This document shows positions 1 to 6,955 of a stretch of DNA of 12,942 bases, piece after piece (within the stretch, counting starts at the first letter, position 1; each line of letters starts with the position of its first letter). This DNA is from an uncultured Bacteroides sp. (GTDB lineage Bacteria; Bacteroidota; Bacteroidia; Bacteroidales; UBA11471). Location of the stretch: assembly GCA_905210875.1 (NCBI GenBank), contig CAJLYN010000041.1, positions 1 through 12,942 on the forward strand, given 5' to 3'. The position numbers and the translations under genes are program-made. The notes below the pieces were generated by a model that was not told the origin of the DNA, searched no databases, and worked only from the letters and a program-made list of their open reading frames with translations.

Positions 1-1510
1 GTCTCGAGTTGGAGAGCCCGACAATATTGATACGCAATGACTTTTCTTTAAGAAGCCGAGGTTGCTGGCTGCGTATCTGTTCGAGCAGATTGCTCCCCAC
101 CTGCCCAATACCGGCGATAAAGACATTGAGTACTTGCGTATCGGACAGGAAGAAAGAGTCGTGTATCACGTTCAGAGCCTTACGTAGACTGCCCAACTCG
201 ATGACAAACGAAATGTTGGTCTCACTGGCACCCTGGGCACAAGCTATCACGTTAATACCGTTCCGACCCAACGTATTGAAAAGTTTTCCGGCTATACCCG
301 GGGTATGCTTCATATTCTCACCCACGATGGCAACAGTAGCCAAGTCACGCTCGGCAAAGGCGGGACTCATCTCGCCCATCTCTATTTCGTGGGCAAATTC
401 CTTGTCGAGGACAGCTATCGCCTTGTCGGCATCGGCATTGCGCACGGCTATGGAGGTATTATTCTCAGAGGCAGCCTGAGATACCAGGAACACGCTGATA
501 CCCGACTGTGCCAATGCCTTGAATATGCGGTGATTGACGCCAATAACACCTACCATACCCAAACCCGATACGGTGATAAGGCAGGTATCGTTTATCGACG
601 ATATACCCTTAATGGCCTTACCGTCGGTCGAGTGAGAATCTTCTGTAATAAGGGTACCGGGAGCCTGCGGGTTGAACGTGTTTTTGATGACTATGGGTAT
701 GTTCTTGTGATATACCGGATATATCGTGGGAGGATAGATAACCTTTGCGCCGAAATTGCACAACTCCATGGCTTCGGTGAAAGAGAGTCTTTCGATAACA
801 TAGGTATTGTTGATTACCCGGGGGTCGGCCGTCATGAAACCATCGACATCGGTCCATATTTCAAGACGAGAAGCGTCAAGAGCAGCTGCCACGATGGCGG
901 CGGTATAGTCGGAGCCTCCCCGTCCCAGATTGGTGACTTCGCCGGTATGACTGTCTGACGATATGAAACCCGGTATCAATGCCACCTGCGGCAATTGGTC
1001 GAATGTCTCGCGAATGAGCGCATTGGTCTTCTCAAAGTCGACAATGTTTTTCTCAAACTGGGCCTCGGTCTTGATAAATGTACGCGAATCGTAATGTACT
1101 GCCCCATCAATGATGCGGCTGATGATAAACGACGAGAGCCGTTCGCCATAGCTCACAATAATATTCTGCGTCTTGGACGAAAGGTCTCCTATAAGCGACA
1201 CTCCTTTATAAATATTGGACAACTCATCAAGAAGAATATCGGTCTGGTCAAGGACCTCCTCCCGACGTTCCTCCGGAACCACTCCGGCTATGATATCGTG
1301 GTGACGGGCTATGATTTCCCGCATATTATCTTGATAATCGAGCGAACCAGAGGCTGCCTCTCGCGCTGTTTCCAGCAATTTATCGGTAATTCCGCCCAAT
1401 GCCGATACAACTACAATGACCGGTTCCTGGCAGGATTCCACGATCTGCTTTACATTTTTCAAACTCTTGACAGACCCGACTGAGGTCCCTCCGAATTTCA
1501 AAACTTTCAT
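1..1510 (-). CDS. thrA: Bifunctional aspartate kinase / homoserine dehydrogenase I, 3' part cut by window edge
   Basis: Catalyses the first step (aspartate to aspartyl-phosphate) and the third step (aspartate semialdehyde to homoserine) of the threonine/methionine branch in the cytoplasm. 503 residues are visible. The kinase domain opens with KFGGTSVGS (residues 5-13) and contains YGERLSS (121-127), the GRGGSDYTA substrate loop (196-204) and WTDVDGFMTADPR (219-231). Two ACT-type regulatory segments follow, at about 305-455 (ITVSGLGMVGV, VAIVGENMKHTPGIA). After residue 460 the chain passes into a Rossmann fold, VFIAGIGQVGSNLLEQ, with GIGQVG at 467-472, and a short run resembling the ThrA start of homoserine dehydrogenase (IVGLSNSR). 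That junction identifies ThrA rather than a stand-alone LysC; about 300 residues lie beyond the window. I chose the ATG at 1510 because homologues begin MRVLKFGG or similar. An in-frame ATG at 1531 would add MKHLYIS. A threonine leader peptide lies upstream. Confidence 0.93.
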   Translation of the reverse strand, partial: MKVLKFGGTSVGSVKSLKNVKQIVESCQEPVIVVVSALGGITDKLLETAREAASGSLDYQDNMREIIARHHDIIAGVVPEERREEVLDQTDILLDELSNIYKGVSLIGDLSSKTQNIIVSYGERLSSFIISRIIDGAVHYDSRTFIKTEAQFEKNIVDFEKTNALIRETFDQLPQVALIPGFISSDSHTGEVTNLGRGGSDYTAAIVAAALDASRLEIWTDVDGFMTADPRVINNTYVIERLSFTEAMELCNFGAKVIYPPTIYPVYHKNIPIVIKNTFNPQAPGTLITEDSHSTDGKAIKGISSINDTCLITVSGLGMVGVIGVNHRIFKALAQSGISVFLVSQAASENNTSIAVRNADADKAIAVLDKEFAHEIEMGEMSPAFAERDLATVAIVGENMKHTPGIAGKLFNTLGRNGINVIACAQGASETNISFVIELGSLRKALNVIHDSFFLSDTQVLNVFIAGIGQVGSNLLEQIRSQQPRLLKEKSLRINIVGLSNSR

Positions 1511-1648
1511 AGAGATATATAGATGTTTCATGTTCCGCAAGAATGATCTTGCCGACCATTCCCTGCCAGAACTTTGTTTTAAAAGAAACTACAATAGGGA
1601 AAAACAGAAATACTCGTCCTACATAGAACGATACAAAAAGATACACGG

Positions 1649-1680
1649 AAAATAATAACTGACCCCCTAAGGGGTTGTCA
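1649..1680 (-). promoter_or_regulatory. Candidate thrA attenuator hairpin
   Basis: In the thrA transcript direction an outer TGAC/GTCA helix and an inner CCCC/GGGG helix enclose a TTA loop, with an AA bulge on the 5' side. The 3' arm is followed by the U-rich run GTTATTATTTT. The 5' arm contains Thr codons 13 and 14 of the leader peptide, and the peptide's stop codon begins in the loop. One inferred mechanism is that a ribosome stalled on the distal Thr codons covers the 5' arm and prevents termination, whereas rapid completion and release lets the hairpin form. The U tract is interrupted, so it could instead be a pause hairpin working with another structure between 1511 and 1648. I found only weak candidates there, for example 5-6 bp CGTTC/GGACG ahead of a U-rich stretch. 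The rest of the leader, 1511-1648, shows nothing else clear. Confidence 0.5.
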
Positions 1681-1714
1681 TCGTAAAATGAGTTGTTATG
1701 TTCCGGGTGTACAT
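1667..1714 (-). CDS. Threonine leader peptide (thrL-like)
   Basis: A 15-codon ORF on the thrA strand, 157 nt before the thrA start, reads MYTRNITTHFTMTTP followed by TAG. Six residues are Thr (positions 3, 7, 8, 11, 13, 14) and one is Ile (6), recalling the Thr/Ile-rich leader of the enteric thr operon. Position, strand, size and composition all fit a control peptide for a threonine biosynthesis operon. The codons ACA-ACC-CCT-TAG fall in the 5' arm and loop of a GC-rich hairpin (1660-1680), so a ribosome paused here would mask that hairpin. No convincing ribosome-binding site is seen, which is normal for Bacteroidota. It could be chance, but six Thr in 15 codons immediately ahead of thrA makes that unlikely. 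Confidence 0.72.
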   Translation of the reverse strand: MYTRNITTHFTMTTP

Positions 1715-1806
1715 ATTTATCAGATTATATAAATTTTGTTTTCGACGGCAATATTACGCAAAATATCTCAAAACTCCTACGTTTTTTTATTTTTTCCATT
1801 GCAAAG

Positions 1807-1866
1807 CCTGCATTTTATGAAAATTCCCTGCACATTATCTCTCCCCTGCTCCTTTCTCATGAGAAA
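1807..1866 (+). promoter_or_regulatory. Candidate operator region upstream of the GH28 gene
   Basis: Two structured elements lie just upstream of the GH28 promoter. One is a perfect 14-bp palindrome, TTTCTCATGAGAAA, at 1853-1866, ending 14 bp before the -33 box. The other is a set of directly repeated hexamers: CCTGCA at 1807-1812, CCTGCA at 1827-1832 (20 bp later, about two helical turns) and CCTGCT at 1845-1850. The arrangement would suit a dimeric activator binding upstream of the promoter, as expected for substrate-induced glycosidase genes, but no regulator gene is in the window and short repeats can arise by chance. Confidence 0.3.
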
Positions 1867-1880
1867 AACAAAACCGACTC

Positions 1881-1911
1881 TTGGACAGTGCCAATTTTAT
1901 AACTACCTTTG
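1881..1911 (+). promoter_or_regulatory. Bacteroidota-type promoter for the GH28 gene
   Basis: TTGG at 1881-1884 forms the -33 element. TACCTTTG at 1904-1911 matches the -7 consensus TAnnTTTG exactly. The spacing of 20 bp from TTG to the -7 box is in the usual 19-21 bp range. A start site near 1918 would give a leader of about 90 nt before the ATG at 2007. Confidence 0.6.
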
Positions 1912-2006
1912 AACAACAATGATAAGTCAATCATAAAAAATCTTGACATATCGGTTACACGACAACATCTCTGATAATTCTTTCACCCAAAATCTTATTT
2001 CATAGA

Positions 2007-3446
2007 ATGAAAAGACAACTATTGAAAATCATCGTTCTGCTCACAGCCTGTGTGGCAGGGCCGCTTCATGCCCAACCGGGCAATGCCTTGCCGGAATCGG
2101 TCTATGAAGGCTTACCTTTTGAGATGAAAAAGGTAGAGCAACCCCGTTTCGCCCGACACATTGTGTCGATAACCGAATTCGGAGCCGTACCCGACGGCAA
2201 GACGCTGAATACCGAAGCCATAAACAATGCCATCGCCACCGTGAGCCGCAAGGGTGGCGGTACGGTTATAATTCCGGCAGGCTACTGGATTACCGGCCCC
2301 ATCTGCCTGCAAAGCGGTGTAGACCTCCATACCGAAAGAAACGCCTTTGTACTCTTCGCCGAAGACCACAGCCTATACAAGCGCGAGGGGACCCGAAAAG
2401 GAGAGCTGTCGCTCTCGCCCATCTATGCCGACCACGCTGACGATATAGCCATCACCGGGCACGGCATCTTCGACGGCAACGGCGACACCTGGCGCATGGT
2501 AAAACGCAATAAACTCACAGCCGGACAGTGGAAAGAACGGGTTGCCTCGGGAGGTGTCGTCAACGAGGCTGGCGACGTATGGTATCCAAGCCAAGCCGCC
2601 ATGGAGGGCGAAGGCTGCCCCAACATGGTACGGCTCTTCGAATGTCGACGCGTACTGCTGCAAGGCATTACCTTCCGCAACTCACCGGCATGGTGCATTC
2701 ACCCCATTCACTGCGAAGACCTCACCATACACGAGGTTTCGGTCATCAACCCGTGGTATTCGCAAAACGGCGACGCCCTCGATGTGGAGTCATGCGACCG
2801 GGTAGTCATCTACGACTGCACCTTCGATGCGGGCGACGATGCCATCTGCCTCAAATCGGGCAAAGACAAGGCCGGACGCGAACGGGGCTGGCCCTGCCAG
2901 AATGTAATCGCCCGCAACAATGTGGTGTATCACGGACACGGCGGCTTTGTCGTGGGCAGCGAAATGTCGGGTGGCGTAAAGAACATCTTCATCGACAACT
3001 GCACCTTTATCGGCACCGACGTGGGTATCCGCTTCAAAAGCACCCGGGGCCGCGGCGGTGTAGTGGAGAACATCTACTGCCACAACATCAACATGTTTGA
3101 TATTGCCAACGAGAATATTCTCTTCGACCTTTACTACGGTGTCAAGAACAAAGACAACCGTCCGGTCGCCGTCGACGAGGGCACTCCTCAATTCCGCAAC
3201 ATATATATAGCCAACGTGAAAGCCATCGGCGGACGCTGCGCCATGCTCTTCAACGGACTGCCTGAAATGCCCGTAAAAAATATTAAGCTGAAAAACATCT
3301 ATATCTCGGACTGCACAACCGGAGCCATCATTCGCCAGTCGGAAAATGTCGTCATGGAGAATGTCGACATCATTCCCCAAAGAGGCGATGCCGTCGTCTG
3401 GGAGCAGGTAAAGAATGCCACGTTCAACGGGAAGAAGATAAAATAA
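2007..3446 (+). CDS. Secreted glycoside hydrolase family 28 (polygalacturonase/rhamnogalacturonase-type)
   Basis: Hydrolyses alpha-linked galacturonic-acid backbones of pectin in the periplasm or outside the cell. 479 aa, including an N-terminal signal peptide (MKRQLLKIIVLLTACVAGPLHAQ, cleavage expected near residue 22). The pectate-lyase-like entry, ITEFGAVPDGKTLNTEAIN at 55-73, starts the right-handed beta-helix. The GH28 catalytic signatures are in order: N-G-D (254-256) for the usual NTD, DD (277-278) in AGDDAICLKSG, GHG (310-312), and RFK (342-344) for the usual RIK. The acids D256, D277 and D278 and the histidine H311 are therefore present. The variant NGD and RFK motifs and the 479-aa length suggest an exo-acting or side-branch-specific enzyme rather than a classical endo-polygalacturonase. 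No SusC/SusD pair, lyase or regulator is adjacent, so it is an isolated gene with its own promoter. The exact substrate cannot be read from sequence. Confidence 0.92.
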   Translation: MKRQLLKIIVLLTACVAGPLHAQPGNALPESVYEGLPFEMKKVEQPRFARHIVSITEFGAVPDGKTLNTEAINNAIATVSRKGGGTVIIPAGYWITGPICLQSGVDLHTERNAFVLFAEDHSLYKREGTRKGELSLSPIYADHADDIAITGHGIFDGNGDTWRMVKRNKLTAGQWKERVASGGVVNEAGDVWYPSQAAMEGEGCPNMVRLFECRRVLLQGITFRNSPAWCIHPIHCEDLTIHEVSVINPWYSQNGDALDVESCDRVVIYDCTFDAGDDAICLKSGKDKAGRERGWPCQNVIARNNVVYHGHGGFVVGSEMSGGVKNIFIDNCTFIGTDVGIRFKSTRGRGGVVENIYCHNINMFDIANENILFDLYYGVKNKDNRPVAVDEGTPQFRNIYIANVKAIGGRCAMLFNGLPEMPVKNIKLKNIYISDCTTGAIIRQSENVVMENVDIIPQRGDAVVWEQVKNATFNGKKIK

Positions 3447-3514
3447 ACCGGAAGTGGAGCCATCACAATTCGTGCCATACCGACCATGAGTCGCGACGTT
3501 TACCGTTGACCTAA

Positions 3515-3557
3515 AAAAGAAGAGCGAAATCCGATAATCGGATTTCGCTCTTCTTTT
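3515..3557. terminator. Bidirectional terminator between the GH28 gene and pepD
   Basis: A near-continuous 21-bp inverted repeat centred on 3536 (arms AAAAGAAGAGCGAAATCCGAT and its complement) stops both converging genes. A-rich and T-rich ends give a U tract in each direction. It lies 69 nt after the GH28 stop and 31 nt after the natural pepD end. Confidence 0.85.
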
Positions 3558-3587
3558 ATCGATACAGGTCTTTCTGCAACCCCAAAA

Positions 3588-5042
3588 TTACTGAGCCAGT
3601 TTTTTCAGAATCAGCGTCAGGTGATTCCAGAATTTCTCCACTGCGGGAATGTGCATCTTCTCATCGGGAGAGTGTACACCGCGCAACGTAGGGCCAAATG
3701 AAATCATGTGCAAGTCGGGGTTCTTGGTCAGGAACAATCCACATTCAAGACCGGCATGTATGGCCTTTACGGCAGGAGTGATGCCCTACAGCTCTTCATA
3801 GGCCTTTACGGCAACATCGAGCAGCAGCGATTTGAGATTGGGTTTCCAGCCGGGATAGCCGTCGCTATGGGTAGGTACAGCTCCTGCCAGGGCAAAGAGA
3901 TTCTCGACCTGACCGGCAATGTCTCTTTTGAGCGACTCAACCGAACTGCGCTGACTGGTAGCTACGACTATCGTGTGATTCTCTTTCATCTTCACCGATG
4001 CCAAATTGGTCGACGTCTCCACCAGACCGGGCATATCGCGGCTCATGCCTATCACACCGTGAGGGCAGGCATAGAGTGCGCGCAGCAAGGCAACAGCAGT
4101 CTTTTTGTCGATGCATTCGGCAGGTGCGTCGCACGACGACAAGGCAACCGTCACGGCAGGATCGGTATCGGCCAGCTCCGACTCAACGACAGACTGGAAG
4201 ATGTTCAAATCGACACGCACAGCCTCTTTACTATCAGCCGGCACGGCAATTATTGCCCAAGCCTCACGGGGAATGGCATTCCGCAGGTTACCACCGTCGA
4301 TGGCACACAACTGCATATCGTATTTGGCCAGACAACTGCACAGGAAACGAGAAAGTATCTTATTGGCATTTCCCCTGCCTGCGTTTATATCGCTACCGGA
4401 GTGTCCACCTTGCAGCTTCGACACCGAGATGCGCAACGCTACATGACCGGCGGGGAAAGGAACAGCCGTGTAGGTAAATGTCGATGTCGTGTCGATGCCC
4501 CCGGCGCAACCGATAAATACTTCGGCCTCATCTTCAGAATCAAGATTGAGCAGATATTTTCCGGTAATGAAACCCTCTTCCATATTAAAGGCTCCGGTAA
4601 GACCGGTCTCTTCATCAACCGTAAAGAGAGCTTCAATGGCCGGGTGCACCAAATCGTCAGAAGCCAGCACGGCCAAAGCTGCAGCCATACCTATACCATT
4701 GTCGGCCCCCAGTGTCGTACCACGGGCTCTTACCCACTCACCGTCAATATAGGTTTCGATAGGGTCTTTTTCAAAATCATGAGCCACATCGGCATTTTTC
4801 TCACACACCATATCCATGTGCGATTGCAAGACAACACCGGGTTTTCCTTCACAACCAGGTGTGGCCGGTTTGGAAATAAGCACGTTACCTATGGCATCGG
4901 TGCGTGCAGCCAAATGATGTTTATCGGCAAAATCAAGCAGATAAGCTCTTATCTTTTCTTCTTTTTTAGAGGGACGAGGCACCTGGGTTATCTCATCGAA
5001 ATAACGCCAAATCAGTTGCGGTTTCAAATCTTTGATTTTCAT
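3588..5042 (-). pseudogene. pepD: Aminoacyl-histidine dipeptidase (PepD, M20 family) interrupted by an in-frame TAG
   Basis: PepD cleaves Xaa-His and other dipeptides in the cytoplasm using two zinc ions. The ATG at 5042 opens 418 codons. Then TAG (3786-3788) interrupts the frame, and 65 more in-frame codons run to TAA at 3588. Read through, the product is 484 residues, close to the roughly 485 usual for PepD. Visible metal and catalytic residues are H75 and D77 (SHMDMVCEKN), D114 (LGADNGIG), E144/E145 (VDEETG) and D168 (LNLDSED). The last zinc ligand, the His of HSPDE (about residue 457), lies behind the stop, as does the conserved HAGLECGLF. The 418-aa product should therefore lack a metal ligand and part of the catalytic domain. 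The tail shows no other damage, which suggests a recent nonsense mutation, a base-call error, or readthrough. It is a single gene with no same-strand neighbour. Confidence 0.88.
3786..3788 (-). other. Premature amber codon within pepD
   Basis: In the pepD frame the order is GAA GAG CTG TAG GGC ATC, i.e. EEL-stop-GI. The residues after the stop (TPAVKAIHAGLECG, then ISFGPTLRGVHSPDEK) are typical of the PepD C terminus in the same frame, so no frameshift is involved. A single substitution from a Tyr (TAT/TAC), Lys, Gln, Glu, Leu or Trp codon would explain it. TAG is the terminal stop of the Skp-like gene (6028-6030) and of hpt (8875-8877), so this codon normally ends translation here. Confidence 0.9.
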
Positions 5043-5163
5043 AGTTATTCTAATTTGTGAGACAAACTGGCACCTCAGAAGTCCATATCTGTTAAAAAGT
5101 TTTATAAATTAATATAAACCTCCAAATTGGCCGACAAAAAGTACCAAGTCTCTGTTTCTTCTT

Positions 5164-5183
5164 TATATTTGCATACAAATATA
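5164..5183. promoter_or_regulatory. Back-to-back -7 boxes forming an inverted repeat between pepD and the small membrane protein gene
   Basis: TATATTTG (5164-5171) and CAAATATA (5176-5183) are perfect complements separated by CATA. Each matches TAnnTTTG, one for each strand, so the element could serve the rightward small-protein/Skp operon (ATG at 5192) and the leftward pepD gene (ATG at 5042). No good -33 box is visible at 19-21 bp on either side. The rightward one is better supported because TATATTTGCA is a common Bacteroidota -7 context and sits just before the gene. Confidence 0.4.
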
Positions 5184-5191
5184 GCGATTAA

Positions 5192-5389
5192 ATGGTAAAA
5201 GTCATTCTTCTTTCCATAATAATTGTGGCCTTTGCCGTATTGTTACTGGGCATAAAGATTTTTTTTGTCAAGGGTGGTCACTTTCCAAAGACACACATCG
5301 GAGACAATCCCGAAATGAAAAAAAGGGGTATAACGTGTGCCGTATCGACCGATTTTGCCGAACGCAGAGCCAAAGGTCTTCATCACTAA
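5192..5389 (+). CDS. Small single-pass membrane protein, function unknown
   Basis: 65 aa. One hydrophobic helix (about residues 4-26, VILLSIIIVAFAVLLLGIKI) is followed by a polar tail, KGGHFPKTHIGDNPEMKKRG, then ITC with a single Cys at 49. The tail pattern GGxFPxTHIGxNxxMxxRGIxC looks like a conserved short family I recall from Bacteroidota genomes without an assigned role; no enzyme motif is seen. The short N terminus (MVK) and long basic tail suggest a membrane-anchored tail, with orientation uncertain. It sits 44 nt before the Skp-like lipoprotein gene on the same strand and shares the -7 box at 5164, so the two are probably co-transcribed. That may hint at a cell-envelope role, but this is inference. 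Confidence 0.72.
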   Translation: MVKVILLSIIIVAFAVLLLGIKIFFVKGGHFPKTHIGDNPEMKKRGITCAVSTDFAERRAKGLHH

Positions 5390-5433
5390 AACCGAAACCA
5401 AAATTTATTATTCACCAAAAACTAAATTATAAG

Positions 5434-6030
5434 ATGTACAAATATTTCATGCTTTCAACGGCCATAGCAGGAGTTCTTCTCTGCTCATCGAGTTGCCAGC
5501 AACAGACATCGGCTCCTGCCGCAGCCTCCAACAACGTGCAGGTGCAAGCGGTCGATTTTTCGGGACATCTTCCCATAGCTTATGTCGAAGTCGATTCCTT
5601 ACTGAGCAACTACAATCTGGCCAAAGACCTCAATGAACAGATGCTCACCCGACAGGAAAATGCCCGTGCCACCATAAACGAGAAAGGCCGTCAACTGGAA
5701 AAAGAGGTTGCCGAATTTGAACGGAAAGTAAAAAACAACGCATTCCTCTCTCAGGAACGCTTTGAGCAGGAACAGCAACGATTACTCAAAAAACAACAGG
5801 AATTGCAGGCTTATGCCCAACAACTCGAAAACGAGTTGCTGCAAGAACAACAGAAAATGCTCATACAGGTAACCGACTCGATTACCAACTTCATCAAGGA
5901 GTACAACAAGGATGGTCGCTACGAGGCCATCCTCAACAACAGCAGCGTACTCTACATAAAACCGGCCTACAACATCACGCCCGAAGTAACAGAGCTGCTC
6001 AACAAGAGATACGCCAACAAGCAAAAATAG
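5434..6030 (+). CDS. OmpH/Skp-family periplasmic chaperone-like lipoprotein
   Basis: 198 aa. Skp-family proteins hold unfolded outer-membrane proteins in the periplasm. The N terminus is a lipoprotein signal: hydrophobic MYKYFMLSTAIAGVLLCSSS followed by C21, then QQQTSAPAAAS, a low-complexity linker. The OmpH domain starts near residue 48 (LPIAYVEVDSLLSNYNLAKDLNEQ). A long, highly charged and Gln-rich coiled coil (about 65-150) then forms the tentacle-like arm, and the chain ends in a short compact segment (KEYNKDGRYEAILNNSSVLYI). An ATG 99 nt earlier in frame (5335) overlaps the upstream gene and gives no signal peptide, so I chose 5434. Classical Skp is soluble; the lipobox suggests this one is membrane-anchored. 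The stop codon is TAG. A strong terminator follows at 6053. Confidence 0.85.
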   Translation: MYKYFMLSTAIAGVLLCSSSCQQQTSAPAAASNNVQVQAVDFSGHLPIAYVEVDSLLSNYNLAKDLNEQMLTRQENARATINEKGRQLEKEVAEFERKVKNNAFLSQERFEQEQQRLLKKQQELQAYAQQLENELLQEQQKMLIQVTDSITNFIKEYNKDGRYEAILNNSSVLYIKPAYNITPEVTELLNKRYANKQK

Positions 6031-6052
6031 GGAAACACTCTACAACAAAGAG

Positions 6053-6096
6053 TAAAGAGGAAGGGGCGACGGATATCCGTCGCCCCTTCCTCTTTA
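6053..6096. terminator. Bidirectional terminator between the Skp-like gene and pgeF
   Basis: A 44-bp perfect palindrome centred on GGATATCC (6071-6078), with 22-bp arms that are GC-rich in the middle (GGGGCGACGG) and end in TAAAG/CTTTA. It lies 23 nt after the Skp-like stop and 10 nt before the pgeF stop, so it serves both transcripts. Confidence 0.85.
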
Positions 6097-6106
6097 TACC
6101 AAAAGC

Positions 6107-6955
6107 TTATTCGCTGCGGAAAATTCCCGACAGGAAACGGCCGAAAAGTTTGCCACCGGCTCGTCGAGAAGAGAAAAACAGATCATTCCGCTCATAAGTA
6201 CAGAGACCGGCCTCAACAATATGTACAGGAGCAATGCCCGCAGTAACAAGATCGGCCCGATTGGCAGCCCATAAATCGATATGATATCGACCGTCGGCAT
6301 CGCGCCGGGAAGAGACAATATCACGGGCACTGTAAGCCTCGGTAAAAGCCGCCACCACTTCATCGCCCACCTGAAAGGCCTCCGGCCCGATAGAAGGGCC
6401 AATAGCCGCCAGAATGTCGCCGGGGCGACTGCCATAAAAGCGCTGCATCACCTCGACCGTGCGCCGGGCTATATGCCCCACGGTTCCCCGCCAACCGGCA
6501 TGCGATGCCCCTACCACGCCGTGGCAGGGGTCGTAAAAGAGCAACGGCACACAATCGGCGGTCGAGACAGCCACACACACGCCGGGCAGTGCTGTAACCA
6601 GTCCGTCGGCCTGCGAGAGAAAAGCAACGCGCTCCTCCTCGGTGAATTCGAAAAAGTCGGGCAAGAGCGGCAACACCTCATTGCCATGTGCCTGTCGGGG
6701 CTGTACAAGCGCCTCGGCGGGGAGCGACAGAGCGCGACACAAGCGTTCGCGATTCTGCATCACGCGCGACAAGGCCTCGCCCGAATGGCGTCCCAGATTA
6801 AACGAAGAGAAAGGGTCTCCGGCCACGGCCTCACCCCGCAGGGTCGTAAAGTGGGTAAGTCCGGGGAAATGCGTCCAGGAAGAGAATACGCCCACTTCGA
6901 CTCCGTCGGCCAGCCTCCGCCGTTCCCACTCAGACTTTGTCGTCGTCCCAGTCAT
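6107..6955 (-). CDS. pgeF: Laccase-domain multicopper-like protein, PgeF/YfiH family
   Basis: 282 aa from the chosen start. Proteins of this family (YfiH, YlmD, mammalian LACC1/FAMIN) act on purine nucleosides (phosphorolysis, adenosine deamination). In E. coli PgeF also prevents misincorporation of serine into peptidoglycan precursors. The metal-site residues are present: H90 in QAHGNEV, C135 in [10 protein letters not shown] and H152 in [25 protein letters not shown] and the C-terminal [15 protein letters not shown] are also family-typical. The start is uncertain: ATGs at 6964, 6961 and 6955, and a GTG at 6895, are all in frame. The ATGs overlap the end of obg by 26-35 nt, which implies translational coupling. 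Its neighbours obg, adk and hpt place it in a nucleotide-related cluster, in keeping with the purine activity. Confidence 0.9.
   Translation of the reverse strand: MTGTTTKSEWERRRLADGVEVGVFSSWTHFPGLTHFTTLRGEAVAGDPFSSFNLGRHSGEALSRVMQNRERLCRALSLPAEALVQPRQAHGNEVLPLLPDFFEFTEEERVAFLSQADGLVTALPGVCVAVSTADCVPLLFYDPCHGVVGASHAGWRGTVGHIARRTVEVMQRFYGSRPGDILAAIGPSIGPEAFQVGDEVVAAFTEAYSARDIVSSRRDADGRYHIDLWAANRADLVTAGIAPVHIVEAGLCTYERNDLFFSSRRAGGKLFGRFLSGIFRSE

Noticed and set aside
1..1510. Stand-alone aspartate kinase (lysC)
   Set aside because: The frame continues past the ACT domains into a GxGxxG Rossmann start matching homoserine dehydrogenase of the ThrA fusion.
1380..1646. 88-codon minus-strand ORF between the leader peptide and thrA
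   Set aside because: It runs out of frame into thrA; the overlap region is explained by the kinase coding sequence and the upstream part is unstructured leader.
1724..1751. TTGCCG-N16-TATAAT on the minus strand, an enteric-type promoter look-alike before the thr leader
   Set aside because: The Bacteroidota primary sigma factor uses TAnnTTTG, and the start would fall at or within a few bases of the leader ATG. A degenerate -7 (ATATTTTG, 1766-1759) is an alternative but lacks a -33 box, so no promoter was called.
1693..1902. 69-codon plus-strand ORF in the thrA-GH28 spacer
   Set aside because: Low-complexity Phe/Ile-rich translation overlapping the thr leader and the GH28 promoter; no homology sense or start context.
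3786..3788. TAG recoding (pyrrolysine or genome-wide amber reassignment) to explain the pepD stop
   Set aside because: The Skp-like gene and hpt end in TAG at their natural C termini, and no recoding machinery is in the window; a local mutation or base error is simpler.
3708..5060. Long open frame (450 codons) on the plus strand
   Set aside because: It is antisense to pepD, whose protein has clear family motifs and the right length; the plus-strand translation is His/Arg-rich without any domain.
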